Positions 51,475 through 58,989 of a stretch of DNA of 64,000 nt are shown here, one piece after another. The stretch's first letter is position 1, and every line of letters starts with the position of its first letter. The stretch comes from Streptomyces nojiriensis (lineage in GTDB: Bacteria > Actinomycetota > Actinomycetes > Streptomycetales > Streptomycetaceae), in assembly GCF_017639205.1 (NCBI RefSeq), contig NZ_CP071139.1:6261501-6325500 (forward strand), given 5' to 3'. Under the pieces are notes generated by a model that worked only from the letters and a program-made list of their open reading frames with translations, made no database searches and was not told where the DNA came from. The translations under genes and the position numbers were made by a program.

Positions 51475-52095
51475 ATGGTGGCGGGTGGAGTACCGGTACG
51501 CGCGGCGCGGAAGAACGCGCCGCCGCGCGAGGACGTACTCGTCGCCGCCATGGCCACGATCGCCGAGCGCGGCCTGGAAGGCCTGACCATGGCCGGACTG
51601 GGCCGCGAGGTCGGCATGAGCAGCGGCCACCTCCTCTACTACTTCCGCAGCAAGGACGAGCTCCTGCTGCAGACCCTGGAGTGGAGCGAGGCGGAGCTGG
51701 GCGGCGAGCGGCGGGCCCTGCTCGCCCGCCGCGGTCCGGTGAGCGAGCGCCTGCAGGCGTACGTGGACCTGTACGTGCCCACGCGCGCCCGCGACCCGCA
51801 CTGGACGCTCTGGCTGGAGGTCTGGAACCGCTCCCAGAACGCCGGCCCCCAGGAGCGCGACCGGCAGGCGGCCATCGAGGGCGCCTGGCACCGCGACCTG
51901 GTCGCGCTGCTCGCCGAGGGCATCTCGCGCGGGGAGTTCCGCCCGGTGGACGCCGACCGCGCGGCGACCCGGATCCGGGCCCTGCTCGACGGATTCAGCA
52001 TCCAGCTGGCGGTGGGCCTGCCGACCCTGGACCGCCCGGCGATCCTCACCCACGTGAGGGAGTTCCTGACGGAGACCCTCTCCCCACGCTCCTAG
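51475..52095 (+). CDS. TetR-family regulator of the urease-like cluster
   Basis: 206 residues from ATG 51475 with AAGGAG. The helix-turn-helix is MAGLGREVGMSSGHLLYYFRSKDELLL (about residues 42-68); the C-terminal part looks like the BetI/PsrA-type ligand domain. It is the last gene of the permease-urease-deiminase block and the only regulator there, so I assign it the two palindromes at 47800-47885. Its stop codon TAG lies in the CTAG target of the neighbouring MITE, so insertion may have trimmed or extended the tail. Confidence 0.88.
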   Translation: MVAGGVPVRAARKNAPPREDVLVAAMATIAERGLEGLTMAGLGREVGMSSGHLLYYFRSKDELLLQTLEWSEAELGGERRALLARRGPVSERLQAYVDLYVPTRARDPHWTLWLEVWNRSQNAGPQERDRQAAIEGAWHRDLVALLAEGISRGEFRPVDADRAATRIRALLDGFSIQLAVGLPTLDRPAILTHVREFLTETLSPRS

Positions 52096-52255
52096 GCCGT
52101 CTCTTCCGGATCTTGCCGGGCCCGCGACGCCCGGCACCGCACCTGGCCGCGTTGTCGGGGCACCCGAGTACGTCCAGTACACGGGCGCCCCTCCGCCTTG
52201 CCATCTACGGCACCGGACGCCGCGGGCTCGGCCGACAAGATCCGAAAGAGACGGC
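52096..52255. mobile_element. MITE, copy 2 (160 bp) with CTAG target duplication
   Basis: Terminal inverted repeats GCCGTCTCTTCCGGATCTTG and its near-complement at the right end, flanked by CTAG on both sides (52092-52095 and 52256-52259). It is closely similar to copy 1 at 5631-5823, lacking that copy's central extra bases. No coding capacity. Confidence 0.88.
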
Positions 52256-52259
52256 CTAG

Positions 52260-53318
52260 GTGTGTTGTCCCGGGACGTTGGTGACACGCGTGCTGGGTAC
52301 TTGAAATGGGTGAGGGCCTCCGGGTTCGGTGTGGATTGCGACATCTGCACCGATCCGAGGAGGCCCTCGTGCCCCACCGTAACGCCCCGCTGACCGAGAC
52401 CGGGCGACTGCGCCTGGCCCGCTGTGTCGTGGACGACGGCTGGCCGCTGCGGCGGGCAGCGGAACGTTTCCAGGTCAGCCACACCACCGCCGCCCGCTGG
52501 GCCACCCGCTACCGGCAGCTGGGCATCGCCGGAATGAGTGACCGCTCCAGCCGACCGCACCACCAGCCGCGCCGAACACCGGCCGAGGTGGAAGACCAGG
52601 TACTGCGTCTGCGGCGTGAACACCGGATCGGGCCGCTACGGCTCGCCGCGCGCTGCGGCATCACACCCTCGACCGCCCACCGCATCCTGATCCGTCACGG
52701 CCAGCCACCACTGGCCGCACTCGACCGGGCCACCGGCGAACCCATCCGCCGCTACGAACGCGCCCGCCCCGGCGAACTCGTCCACATCGACGTCAAGAAA
52801 CTCGGCCGGATCCCCGACGGCGGCGGCCACAAGACCCTCGGCAGAGCCGAAGGACGCCGCAACAAGACCGGTACCGGCTGGGCCTACCTACACACCGCGC
52901 TCGACGACCACACCCGCCTCGCCTACACAGAAGACCTGCCCGACGAGACCGCCCCCACCTGCGCCGCGTTCCTGCAGCGGGCGACCGCCTGGTTCGCCTC
53001 CCTGGGCATCACCGTCGAGCGGGTCCTGACCGACAACGCCTGGGCCTACAGCAAGAACACCTGGCGCGATACTTGTCGTGACCTGGGGATCAGCCCCAGG
53101 CGGACTCGGCCCTGGCGTCCACAGACCAACGGCAAGGTCGAACGCTTCCACCGCACCCTGCTCGACGAATGGGCCTACCGGCAGCCCTACACCTCAGACC
53201 ATGAGCGCATGGAAGCGTTTACCGACTGGCTGCACTGGTACAACTACCACCGACCCCACACCGGCATCGCAGGCCAAACACCCGCCAGCCGCGGCACCAA
53301 CCTGTCCGAACAACACAC
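52260..53318 (+). mobile_element. IS481-family insertion sequence
   Basis: About 1059 bp bounded by inverted ends GTGTGTTGTCCCGGGAC (left) and GTGTGTTGTTCGGACAG (right, read inward), with CTAG on each side (52256-52259 and 53319-53322). IS481-type elements are known to prefer CTAG. The transposase appears intact, so the element may still be active. It is inserted directly against the right end of MITE copy 2. Confidence 0.88.
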
Positions 53319-53322
53319 CTAG
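52369..53322 (+). CDS. IS481-family transposase
   Basis: 317 residues from GTG 52369 with GAGGAGG upstream. There is an N-terminal helix-turn-helix (AAERFQVSHTTAARWATRYR), a second DNA-binding part (RCGITPSTAHRILIRHG) and an rve-type DDE core: Asp in HIDVKKLGRI, Asp in VLTDNAWAYS and Glu in NGKVERFHRTLLDEW. Length and motifs are complete. The stop TAG lies within the CTAG target sequence, so the reading frame ends only because of the insertion site. Confidence 0.93.
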   Translation: MPHRNAPLTETGRLRLARCVVDDGWPLRRAAERFQVSHTTAARWATRYRQLGIAGMSDRSSRPHHQPRRTPAEVEDQVLRLRREHRIGPLRLAARCGITPSTAHRILIRHGQPPLAALDRATGEPIRRYERARPGELVHIDVKKLGRIPDGGGHKTLGRAEGRRNKTGTGWAYLHTALDDHTRLAYTEDLPDETAPTCAAFLQRATAWFASLGITVERVLTDNAWAYSKNTWRDTCRDLGISPRRTRPWRPQTNGKVERFHRTLLDEWAYRQPYTSDHERMEAFTDWLHWYNYHRPHTGIAGQTPASRGTNLSEQHT

Positions 53323-53336
53323 GCCGTCTCTTCCGG
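53323..53336 (+). repeat. Solo MITE end beside the IS481 element
   Basis: GCCGTCTCTTCCGG, identical to the first 14 bases of both MITEs and likewise preceded by CTAG, follows the right end of the IS. Sequence after it is unrelated. It may be the stub of a third, deleted MITE. Confidence 0.6.
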
Positions 53337-53349
53337 GCCTGGGCCCGGC

Positions 53350-54453
53350 TCAGCGCCGGGTGGTCACCGTCGCCGTGAACCCGCAGCACTCGAACTTCCG
53401 GATCCGGTCTCCCGAGACCTTCGTGATCCGCACCTGGTCCAGCCGTGCGGTGGTGTCGACGGCCGAGGCGATGACCGCGACCCCGCCCCCGCCGCCCCGG
53501 ACGGTGTCCCTCACCGCGGTGAACGTTCCGTCCTGGAGGGCCAGCCCGAAGTACGTGTTGTCGACCAGGGTGTTGTGGCTGGTCTCCATCGTGCCGAACC
53601 CGTAGATGCCGAGCTGGTTGCCGACGAGCCGGTTCTTGGTGACCACGACCCCCGTGTTGGCCAGGATGCCGGCGTGCTGGAACTCGGTGAAGAAATCGGG
53701 GCCGCACTCCGGATCCGGCTCGCGGCACGCGTTGTCGCTCACCGTGTTCTTCTCGACCCTGCCGGTCGCCTCGACGAACTCGATCCCGTCGGTGGAGATG
53801 GTCTTCTGGCCGGTGACGACGTTGCGGAGCAGCGTGGCCCGCGAGTCCGCGCCGAGGACGACGACGCCGGAGCCCTGATAGTCGGTGATCTCGGAATCCT
53901 GGATGGTCGCCGACCCGGCACCGGTGGGAAAGTCCCCGATGAGGATGGAATTGGCGCTCCGGAAGCACGGGGCCATGGGGGTGTCCTTGATATGGGACAC
54001 CGCCGCGTGGCTCAGCTCCAGATGCGCTCCGCCCAGGACCCGGATGCCCGCTCCGAGGGCACCTGCGTCGCAGGTGCCGGACCCCGGCCCGCTCACCGCG
54101 AGCCGTGAGATCGTCACGGACGCCGCGTTGCCGAGGGAGACGATCGAGTTGAGGCCGTCGGAGCCCGTCACCAGGTGCTCGGGAGCCAGGATGGTCGTCT
54201 TCCCGGCCCCAGCCCCCGTGATGGTGAGGTCCTTGCCGATCACCACCTGCTCCCGGTAGACGCCGGGGCGCAGCGCGATGCGATCGCGGGGGTGCGCGGC
54301 GTCGACCGCGGACTGGACGGTCGGGTAGGCGGCCGAGGGAACCACCAGTTCGCGCGGCTGCGACGCAGCGGACGGGGGCGCGAGGGAGCCGATGGCCACC
54401 GAAGCGAGCAGCGTGCCCAGTGCCACCGCGCACCGTGTGCGTAGGGGGTTCAT
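53350..54453 (-). CDS. Secreted right-handed beta-helix protein
   Basis: 367 residues from ATG 54453 with a strong GGAGGAG. Residues 1-31 form a Sec signal peptide (cut near PSAAS). The mature part begins with the pectin-lyase-like/DUF1565 pattern YPTVQSAVDAAHPRDRIALRPGVYREQVVIGKDLTITGAG, then parallel beta-helix coils with repeated Asn/Gly/Val turns (NRLVGNQLGIYGFGT, HNTLVDNTYFGL). It could bind or cut a polysaccharide outside the cell, or be structural; no lyase catalytic residues can be assigned. Its 3' end lies next to the solo MITE end. Confidence 0.85.
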   Translation of the reverse strand: MNPLRTRCAVALGTLLASVAIGSLAPPSAASQPRELVVPSAAYPTVQSAVDAAHPRDRIALRPGVYREQVVIGKDLTITGAGAGKTTILAPEHLVTGSDGLNSIVSLGNAASVTISRLAVSGPGSGTCDAGALGAGIRVLGGAHLELSHAAVSHIKDTPMAPCFRSANSILIGDFPTGAGSATIQDSEITDYQGSGVVVLGADSRATLLRNVVTGQKTISTDGIEFVEATGRVEKNTVSDNACREPDPECGPDFFTEFQHAGILANTGVVVTKNRLVGNQLGIYGFGTMETSHNTLVDNTYFGLALQDGTFTAVRDTVRGGGGGVAVIASAVDTTARLDQVRITKVSGDRIRKFECCGFTATVTTRR

Positions 54454-54741
54454 CGCGTTCTCCTCCGAAGGGAAGGCCGGCTGCGCGTGGCCGCTCGGCG
54501 CAGTGGGACACACAGCGGCACGACGGGAACAGCCGGTCCGCACGGCGCCACCCGAGCACAGGACGGGCGCCAGGGCCGGGGGCCGTGCCGCAGGCGTGGG
54601 CCGTCCGGAGCAGCGGGACCACACGGCCGGTCGTCGCGACGGGCCGGCCCTGATCCGAGCCCCGGGCGTTTCAGCGGTGGGCCGCCCGCGCGTGGGATGC
54701 CCGCATGCTGAGATGCCTGTCCATCCGCGGCGGGCGTTGTG

Positions 54742-54840
54742 GCACACTGCCAGCGTGCCTGCTCAGCTCATGATTATCGCCAGCAGCGCGCCGGTCCCCA
54801 GTGGCCGCTGAACCGTGGAAGAACTTCGCGGAAGCGGCCA
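54742..54840 (+). promoter_or_regulatory. cimA leader region: promoter and first hairpin
   Basis: CACACT at 54743-54748 is a -10-like element 6 bases before an in-frame GTG at 54755. TGGCCGCT (54802-54809), overlapping the end of the leader ORF, pairs with AGCGGCCA (54833-54840). The layout parallels the ilvB leader. The 54454-54741 stretch before it holds the divergent promoter of the beta-helix gene and no gene that I can see. Confidence 0.55.
54770..54811 (+). CDS. cimA attenuator leader peptide (13 aa)
   Basis: MIIASSAPVPSGR, starting with two isoleucine codons (ATT ATC); an in-frame GTG at 54755 would give an 18-residue version with a Leu before them. CimA makes citramalate for isoleucine, so Ile codons fit a stalling sensor. 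The ribosome site for the ATG is weak; the GTG could be leaderless. Confidence 0.65.
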   Translation: MIIASSAPVPSGR

Positions 54841-54864
54841 CCGTGCCTCGGACCCGCGCGCAGA

Positions 54865-54891
54865 CCTCTCGCTACCCGCGAGGGGTTTTTT
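54865..54891 (+). terminator. Attenuator terminator upstream of cimA
   Basis: CCTCTCGC (54865-54872) pairs with GCGAGGGG (54878-54885), with one G-T pair, then TTTTTT. It lies 104 bases before cimA and after the leader peptide, so it is a conditional terminator. The right arm and T-run (CGAGGGGTTTTTT) match the ilvB attenuator exactly. Confidence 0.82.
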
Positions 54892-54994
54892 CGTTTCCCG
54901 GACCATCCCTGCCGGGACCGGACCGCGCGCGATGATGGGGGCAGTGGATGCCGGGCATATCCGGAACCACTCATCCGACAGGAGTCAGATCAGC

Positions 54995-56623
54995 ATGACG
55001 ACGACACCAGAGGCGGCAACTGTGCTGTCAGAAGGCCTGGACGACGGCTTCCACGTCTTCGACACCACCCTGCGCGACGGCGCCCAGCGCGAGGGCATCA
55101 ACCTCACCGTCGCCGACAAGCTGACGATCGCCCGGCATCTGGACGACTTCGGAGTGGGCTTCATCGAGGGCGGCTGGCCCGGCGCCAACCCCCGTGACAC
55201 CGAGTTCTTCTCCCGTGCCCGCGCGGAGATCACTTTCAAGAACGCCCAGCTGGTCGCCTTCGGCGCGACCCGGCGCGCGGGCGGAGCGGCCGCCCAGGAC
55301 CCGCAGGTGCGGGCCCTGTTGGAATCCGGCGCCCCGGTCATCACGCTCGTCGCCAAGTCCCACGACCGGCACGTCGAGCTCGCCCTGCGCACCACCCTCG
55401 ACGAGAACCTGGAGATGGTCCGCGACACCGTCTCCCACCTGGTCGCCCAGGGCCGCCGCGTCTTCGTCGACTGCGAGCACTTCTTCGACGGCTACCGGGC
55501 CAACCCGGAGTACGCCAAGTCCGTCGTACGCACCGCCCACGAGGCCGGCGCCGACGTGGTCATCCTCTGCGACACCAACGGCGGCATGCTGCCCGCCCAG
55601 GTGACCGCCACCGTCGCCACCGTCCTCGCCGACACCGGCGCCCGCCTGGGCATCCACGCCCAGGACGACACCGGCTGCGCCGTCGCCAACACCCTGGCCG
55701 CGGTGGACGCGGGCGCCACCCACGTCCAGTGCACGGCGAACGGGTACGGCGAGCGGGTCGGCAACGCCAACCTCTTCCCCGTCGTCGCCGCCCTGGAGAT
55801 CAAGTACGGGCGCAAGGTGCTTCCCGACGGGGCGCTCGCCGAGATGACCCGGATCTCGCACGCGATCGCCGAGGTCGTGAACCTCACCCCCTCCACGCAC
55901 CAGCCCTACGTCGGCGTCTCCGCCTTCGCGCACAAGGCGGGCCTGCACGCCTCGGCCATCAAGGTCGACCCGGACCTCTACCAGCACATCGACCCCGAGC
56001 GCGTCGGCAACACCATGCGGATGCTGGTCTCCGACATGGCCGGCCGCGCCTCCATCGAGCTCAAGGGCAAGGAGCTCGGCGTCGACCTCGGCGGGGACCG
56101 CGCGCTGATCTCCCGGGTCGTGGAGCGGGTCAAGGCGCGCGAGCTTCAGGGCTACACCTACGAGGCGGCCGACGCCTCCTTCGAGCTGCTGCTGCGCGCC
56201 GAGGCCGAGGGCCGCGCCCGCAAGTACTTCCGCATCGAGTCGTGGCGGGCCATCATCGAGGACCGCCCGGACGGCACCCACGCCAACGAGGCCACGGTCA
56301 AGCTGTGGGCCAAGGGCGAGCGGATCGTCGCCACGGCGGAGGGCAACGGCCCGGTCAACGCGCTGGACCGCGCGCTGCGGGTGGCGCTGGAGCGGTTCTA
56401 CCCGCAGCTCGCCAAGTTCGAGCTCGTCGACTACAAGGTCCGCATCCTGGAGGGCACGCACGGCACGGAGTCCACGACCCGCGTGCTGGTCGCCACGACG
56501 GACGGCGAACGCGAGTGGTCCACGGTCGGCGTGGCCCCGAACGTGATCGCGGCGTCCTGGCAGGCCCTGGAGGACGCGTTCACCTACGGCCTGCTGCACG
56601 CGGGCGTCGAACCCGCCGAGTAG
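54995..56623 (+). CDS. cimA: Citramalate synthase
   Basis: 542 residues from ATG 54995, preceded by GGAG. It condenses pyruvate and acetyl-CoA to (R)-citramalate, the threonine-independent route to 2-ketobutyrate for isoleucine. LeuA-superfamily motifs are FDTTLRDGAQREGINL, IHAQDDTGCAVANTLA and the metal-binding/active-site TANGYGERVGNANL; FAHKAGLHASAI is also present. The C-terminal 130 residues form the LeuA-type regulatory domain. The actinobacterial and archaeal CimA type is favoured over LeuA because of the overall length and the leader with Ile codons. Confidence 0.93.
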   Translation: MTTTPEAATVLSEGLDDGFHVFDTTLRDGAQREGINLTVADKLTIARHLDDFGVGFIEGGWPGANPRDTEFFSRARAEITFKNAQLVAFGATRRAGGAAAQDPQVRALLESGAPVITLVAKSHDRHVELALRTTLDENLEMVRDTVSHLVAQGRRVFVDCEHFFDGYRANPEYAKSVVRTAHEAGADVVILCDTNGGMLPAQVTATVATVLADTGARLGIHAQDDTGCAVANTLAAVDAGATHVQCTANGYGERVGNANLFPVVAALEIKYGRKVLPDGALAEMTRISHAIAEVVNLTPSTHQPYVGVSAFAHKAGLHASAIKVDPDLYQHIDPERVGNTMRMLVSDMAGRASIELKGKELGVDLGGDRALISRVVERVKARELQGYTYEAADASFELLLRAEAEGRARKYFRIESWRAIIEDRPDGTHANEATVKLWAKGERIVATAEGNGPVNALDRALRVALERFYPQLAKFELVDYKVRILEGTHGTESTTRVLVATTDGEREWSTVGVAPNVIAASWQALEDAFTYGLLHAGVEPAE

Positions 56624-56694
56624 CCCGCCGGACTCCCGCCCGGCAAGGCCCTTATGTCCAGCTCACACGGGAAAGTATCGGTTCCGGTAGCGTC

Positions 56695-58059
56695 ATGGAT
56701 ATGAGGACCAGGCTGATATCCGTGCGCTTCGGACCGCTGCTCTCCGGTCTGCTGCTGGCGCTGGCGACGACCGCCCTCGTCGCCGCGCCGCCGGCTTCGG
56801 CGGCCGAGGGGGTCGCCGCCGTGGGGGAGGCCCTCGAGAAGGGCCCGGTCTACGTCGCCCCCGGGGCCGAGGCGCAGTTGTCCACGGTCCAGGCGGACGC
56901 GCTCGCGAAGAAGATCAAGGACGCCGGGAAGCCGGTGTTCGTGGCCGTGCTGCCGGCCACCGCCGAGTTCCCCGCCGACAAGGTGCTCGGCGCGGTCCGG
57001 GCCGAGACCGGGATCACCGGGCTCTACGCGATCCGGCTCGGTGACGGCTTCGACGCCGGCGCCGACAAGGCGGTCATGCCGCGCAACGCCGTACGCAACC
57101 TCACCGAGGCCGTGAAGACCGGCGCACCGGTGAACGCGAACACGCAGCTCAACAACTTCGTGGACCAGGCCCTGACCCAGGTCGGGGGCAGCGCCCCCGC
57201 CTCCTGGGGCACGACCGGAGCCGACCGGAGCGCCCCGGTCGGCGGACTGATCGCCCTCGGCGCGGTGGCCGTGGTGGGCGGCGGCGGTGCGTACGCGCTG
57301 GTCCGCCGCAACCGGAAGAAGAAGGAGGAGGCCCGGCGCGAGGCCATCGCCCGGCTGAGCGTGGTCGTCGACGAGGACATCACGGCCTTCGGTGAGGAGC
57401 TCGAACGGCTCGACTTCCACCCCGGCGAGCCCGGCGCCGACGACGCCATGCGGGGGGACTACGAGCAGGGGCTCGACTCGTACGAGAAGGCCAAGCAGAT
57501 CATGGCCTCGGTCCAGCGGCCCGACGAGGTCAAGGGCGTCACCCAGGCGCTGGAGGACGGCCGCTTCGCGTTGGCCACCCTCGACGCGCGCCGGCAGGGC
57601 AGGCCGCTTCCCGAACGCCGCTCGCCCTGCTTCTTCGACCCGCGCCACGGGCCGAGCACCGAGGACGCCGCCTGGGCTCCGGCCGGCGGGGCGGCTCGTA
57701 CCGTGCCGGTCTGCACGGCGGACGCCGTACGGCTGCGCGACGGCCTGGACCCGGCGGTCCGCACGGTCGATACCGAGCGCGGGCCGCGGCCGTACTACGA
57801 CGCCGGCCCGGCGTACGGTCCCTGGGCCGGCGGGTACTTCGGCGGCGGCATCCTGCCCGGCCTGCTGGTGGGCACGATGCTCGGTTCGATGATGTCCAGC
57901 CCCGCCTACGCCTCGGACTTCGGCGGCGGCATGGGCAGCGGCTTCGAGGGCGGGGACGTCTCCGGGGCCGGCTTCGACCCGTCCGACTTCGGCGGCGGGG
58001 ACTTCGGCGGCGGAGGGTTCGACGGGGGCGGCGGCTTCGACGGCGGGGGCGGCTTCTAG
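56695..58059 (+). CDS. TPM/YgcG-type secreted membrane protein with Gly-rich tail
   Basis: 454 residues from ATG 56695; TAGCGT just upstream suggests a leaderless mRNA. Residues 1-36 are a signal peptide. An extracytoplasmic TPM-like domain (about 40-165) follows, then a membrane helix (GLIALGAVAVVGGGGAYALV), a charged cytoplasmic coiled segment and a C-terminal Gly/Phe-rich tail ending in repeats of GGGFDGGG. Proteins of this layout are common in actinobacteria and are linked to cell-envelope quality control; no exact role is known. Confidence 0.85.
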   Translation: MDMRTRLISVRFGPLLSGLLLALATTALVAAPPASAAEGVAAVGEALEKGPVYVAPGAEAQLSTVQADALAKKIKDAGKPVFVAVLPATAEFPADKVLGAVRAETGITGLYAIRLGDGFDAGADKAVMPRNAVRNLTEAVKTGAPVNANTQLNNFVDQALTQVGGSAPASWGTTGADRSAPVGGLIALGAVAVVGGGGAYALVRRNRKKKEEARREAIARLSVVVDEDITAFGEELERLDFHPGEPGADDAMRGDYEQGLDSYEKAKQIMASVQRPDEVKGVTQALEDGRFALATLDARRQGRPLPERRSPCFFDPRHGPSTEDAAWAPAGGAARTVPVCTADAVRLRDGLDPAVRTVDTERGPRPYYDAGPAYGPWAGGYFGGGILPGLLVGTMLGSMMSSPAYASDFGGGMGSGFEGGDVSGAGFDPSDFGGGDFGGGGFDGGGGFDGGGGF

Positions 58060-58099
58060 GGGGCCGCCCCCGGTTCCGGGAGTCCGGGGAGCCCGTCCG

Positions 58100-58717
58100 T
58101 CAGGCCTGCTTGATGGCCGAGATGTCGAAGGTCAGCTTCACCTTGTCGCTGACCATCACACCGCCGGCCTCCAGGGCGGCGTTCCACGTCAGGCCCCAGT
58201 CGGAGCGCAGGATCTCGGTGGATCCCTCGAAGCCGACGCGCTCGTTGCCGTACGGGTCGGTGGCCGAGCCGTTGAACTCCAGGTCGATGGAGAGCGGGCG
58301 GGTGACGTCCTTGATGGTCAGCTCACCGGTGATGCGGTAGGTGTCCCCGCCGAGCTGACGCGCCTCGGTGGAGCGGAAGGTCATCAGCGGGAAGGCCTCG
58401 GCGTCGAAGAAGTCCCCGCTGCGCAGGTGGCCGTCGCGGTCGGCGATGCCGGTGTCGACGGAGGCGATCTTCACGTCGATGGAGGCGGTGGAGCGGGACG
58501 GGTCGGCGCCGTCCAGGTGCAGGCTCCCCTCGTGCTCGGTGAAGGCTCCGCGGACGTTGGTGACCATGGCGTGGCGGACGGTGAAGCCGATGCTGCTGTG
58601 GGCGGGGTCGATGACGTAGTCCCCGGTGAGCGCGGCGAGCGCCGGGTCCACTTCCAGGGTGGCGACGGCGCCGTCCCGGACGTTCACGTTCTGGCTGCGG
58701 CGGGTGAAGAGACCCAT
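58100..58717 (-). CDS. YceI-family lipid-binding protein
   Basis: 205 residues from ATG 58717 with GAGGAG. The YceI lipocalin-like barrel is clear: YVIDPAHSSIGFTVRHAMVTNVRG, VDTGIADRDGHLRSGDFFDAEAFP, GELTIKDVTRPLSI and the end SDKVKLTFDI. Members bind polyisoprenoid or fatty ligands and are often stress-induced. There is no signal peptide; a short N-terminal extension precedes the barrel. The upstream TTCAAC repeats suggest a dedicated repressor. Confidence 0.93.
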   Translation of the reverse strand: MGLFTRRSQNVNVRDGAVATLEVDPALAALTGDYVIDPAHSSIGFTVRHAMVTNVRGAFTEHEGSLHLDGADPSRSTASIDVKIASVDTGIADRDGHLRSGDFFDAEAFPLMTFRSTEARQLGGDTYRITGELTIKDVTRPLSIDLEFNGSATDPYGNERVGFEGSTEILRSDWGLTWNAALEAGGVMVSDKVKLTFDISAIKQA

Positions 58718-58758
58718 GACTTGCTCCTCGGTGGTGTACTGCTCGGTCTGAAGAATCT

Positions 58759-58818
58759 GTTGAATCTTCAACGACTTCAACGGGAACGACGCTAGACCTA
58801 TTCCGTTCAAATTTCAAC
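58759..58818. promoter_or_regulatory. GTTGAA/TTCAAC repeats upstream of the YceI gene
   Basis: A perfect palindrome GTTGAA-TC-TTCAAC (58759-58772), another TTCAAC at 58776-58781 and a GTTCAAATTTCAAC stretch (58805-58818). The region also contains the likely minus-strand promoter. The spacing and AT-rich symmetry resemble MarR-type operators. Confidence 0.5.
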
Positions 58819-58989
58819 ATCTAGGCGGGGTGTCAGGTCATTTTGTGAAGGTCCCACAACGGGCGAGCGCCTCGTCTGGCGGAGTCCCTACATCCACTGG
58901 GCGTACTGTGCGGGCCGGACAGCGGAAGTCTTCCGAGACTGTGAGGAATGAACGGAGGTTTTTCATCGCGATCTTCGTAAGGTCGGTAC

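Noticed and set aside
48579..51617. A 1012-codon minus-strand open frame opposite ureC and the agmatine deiminase
   Set aside because: The plus-strand genes have conserved catalytic residues; the antisense frame has none.
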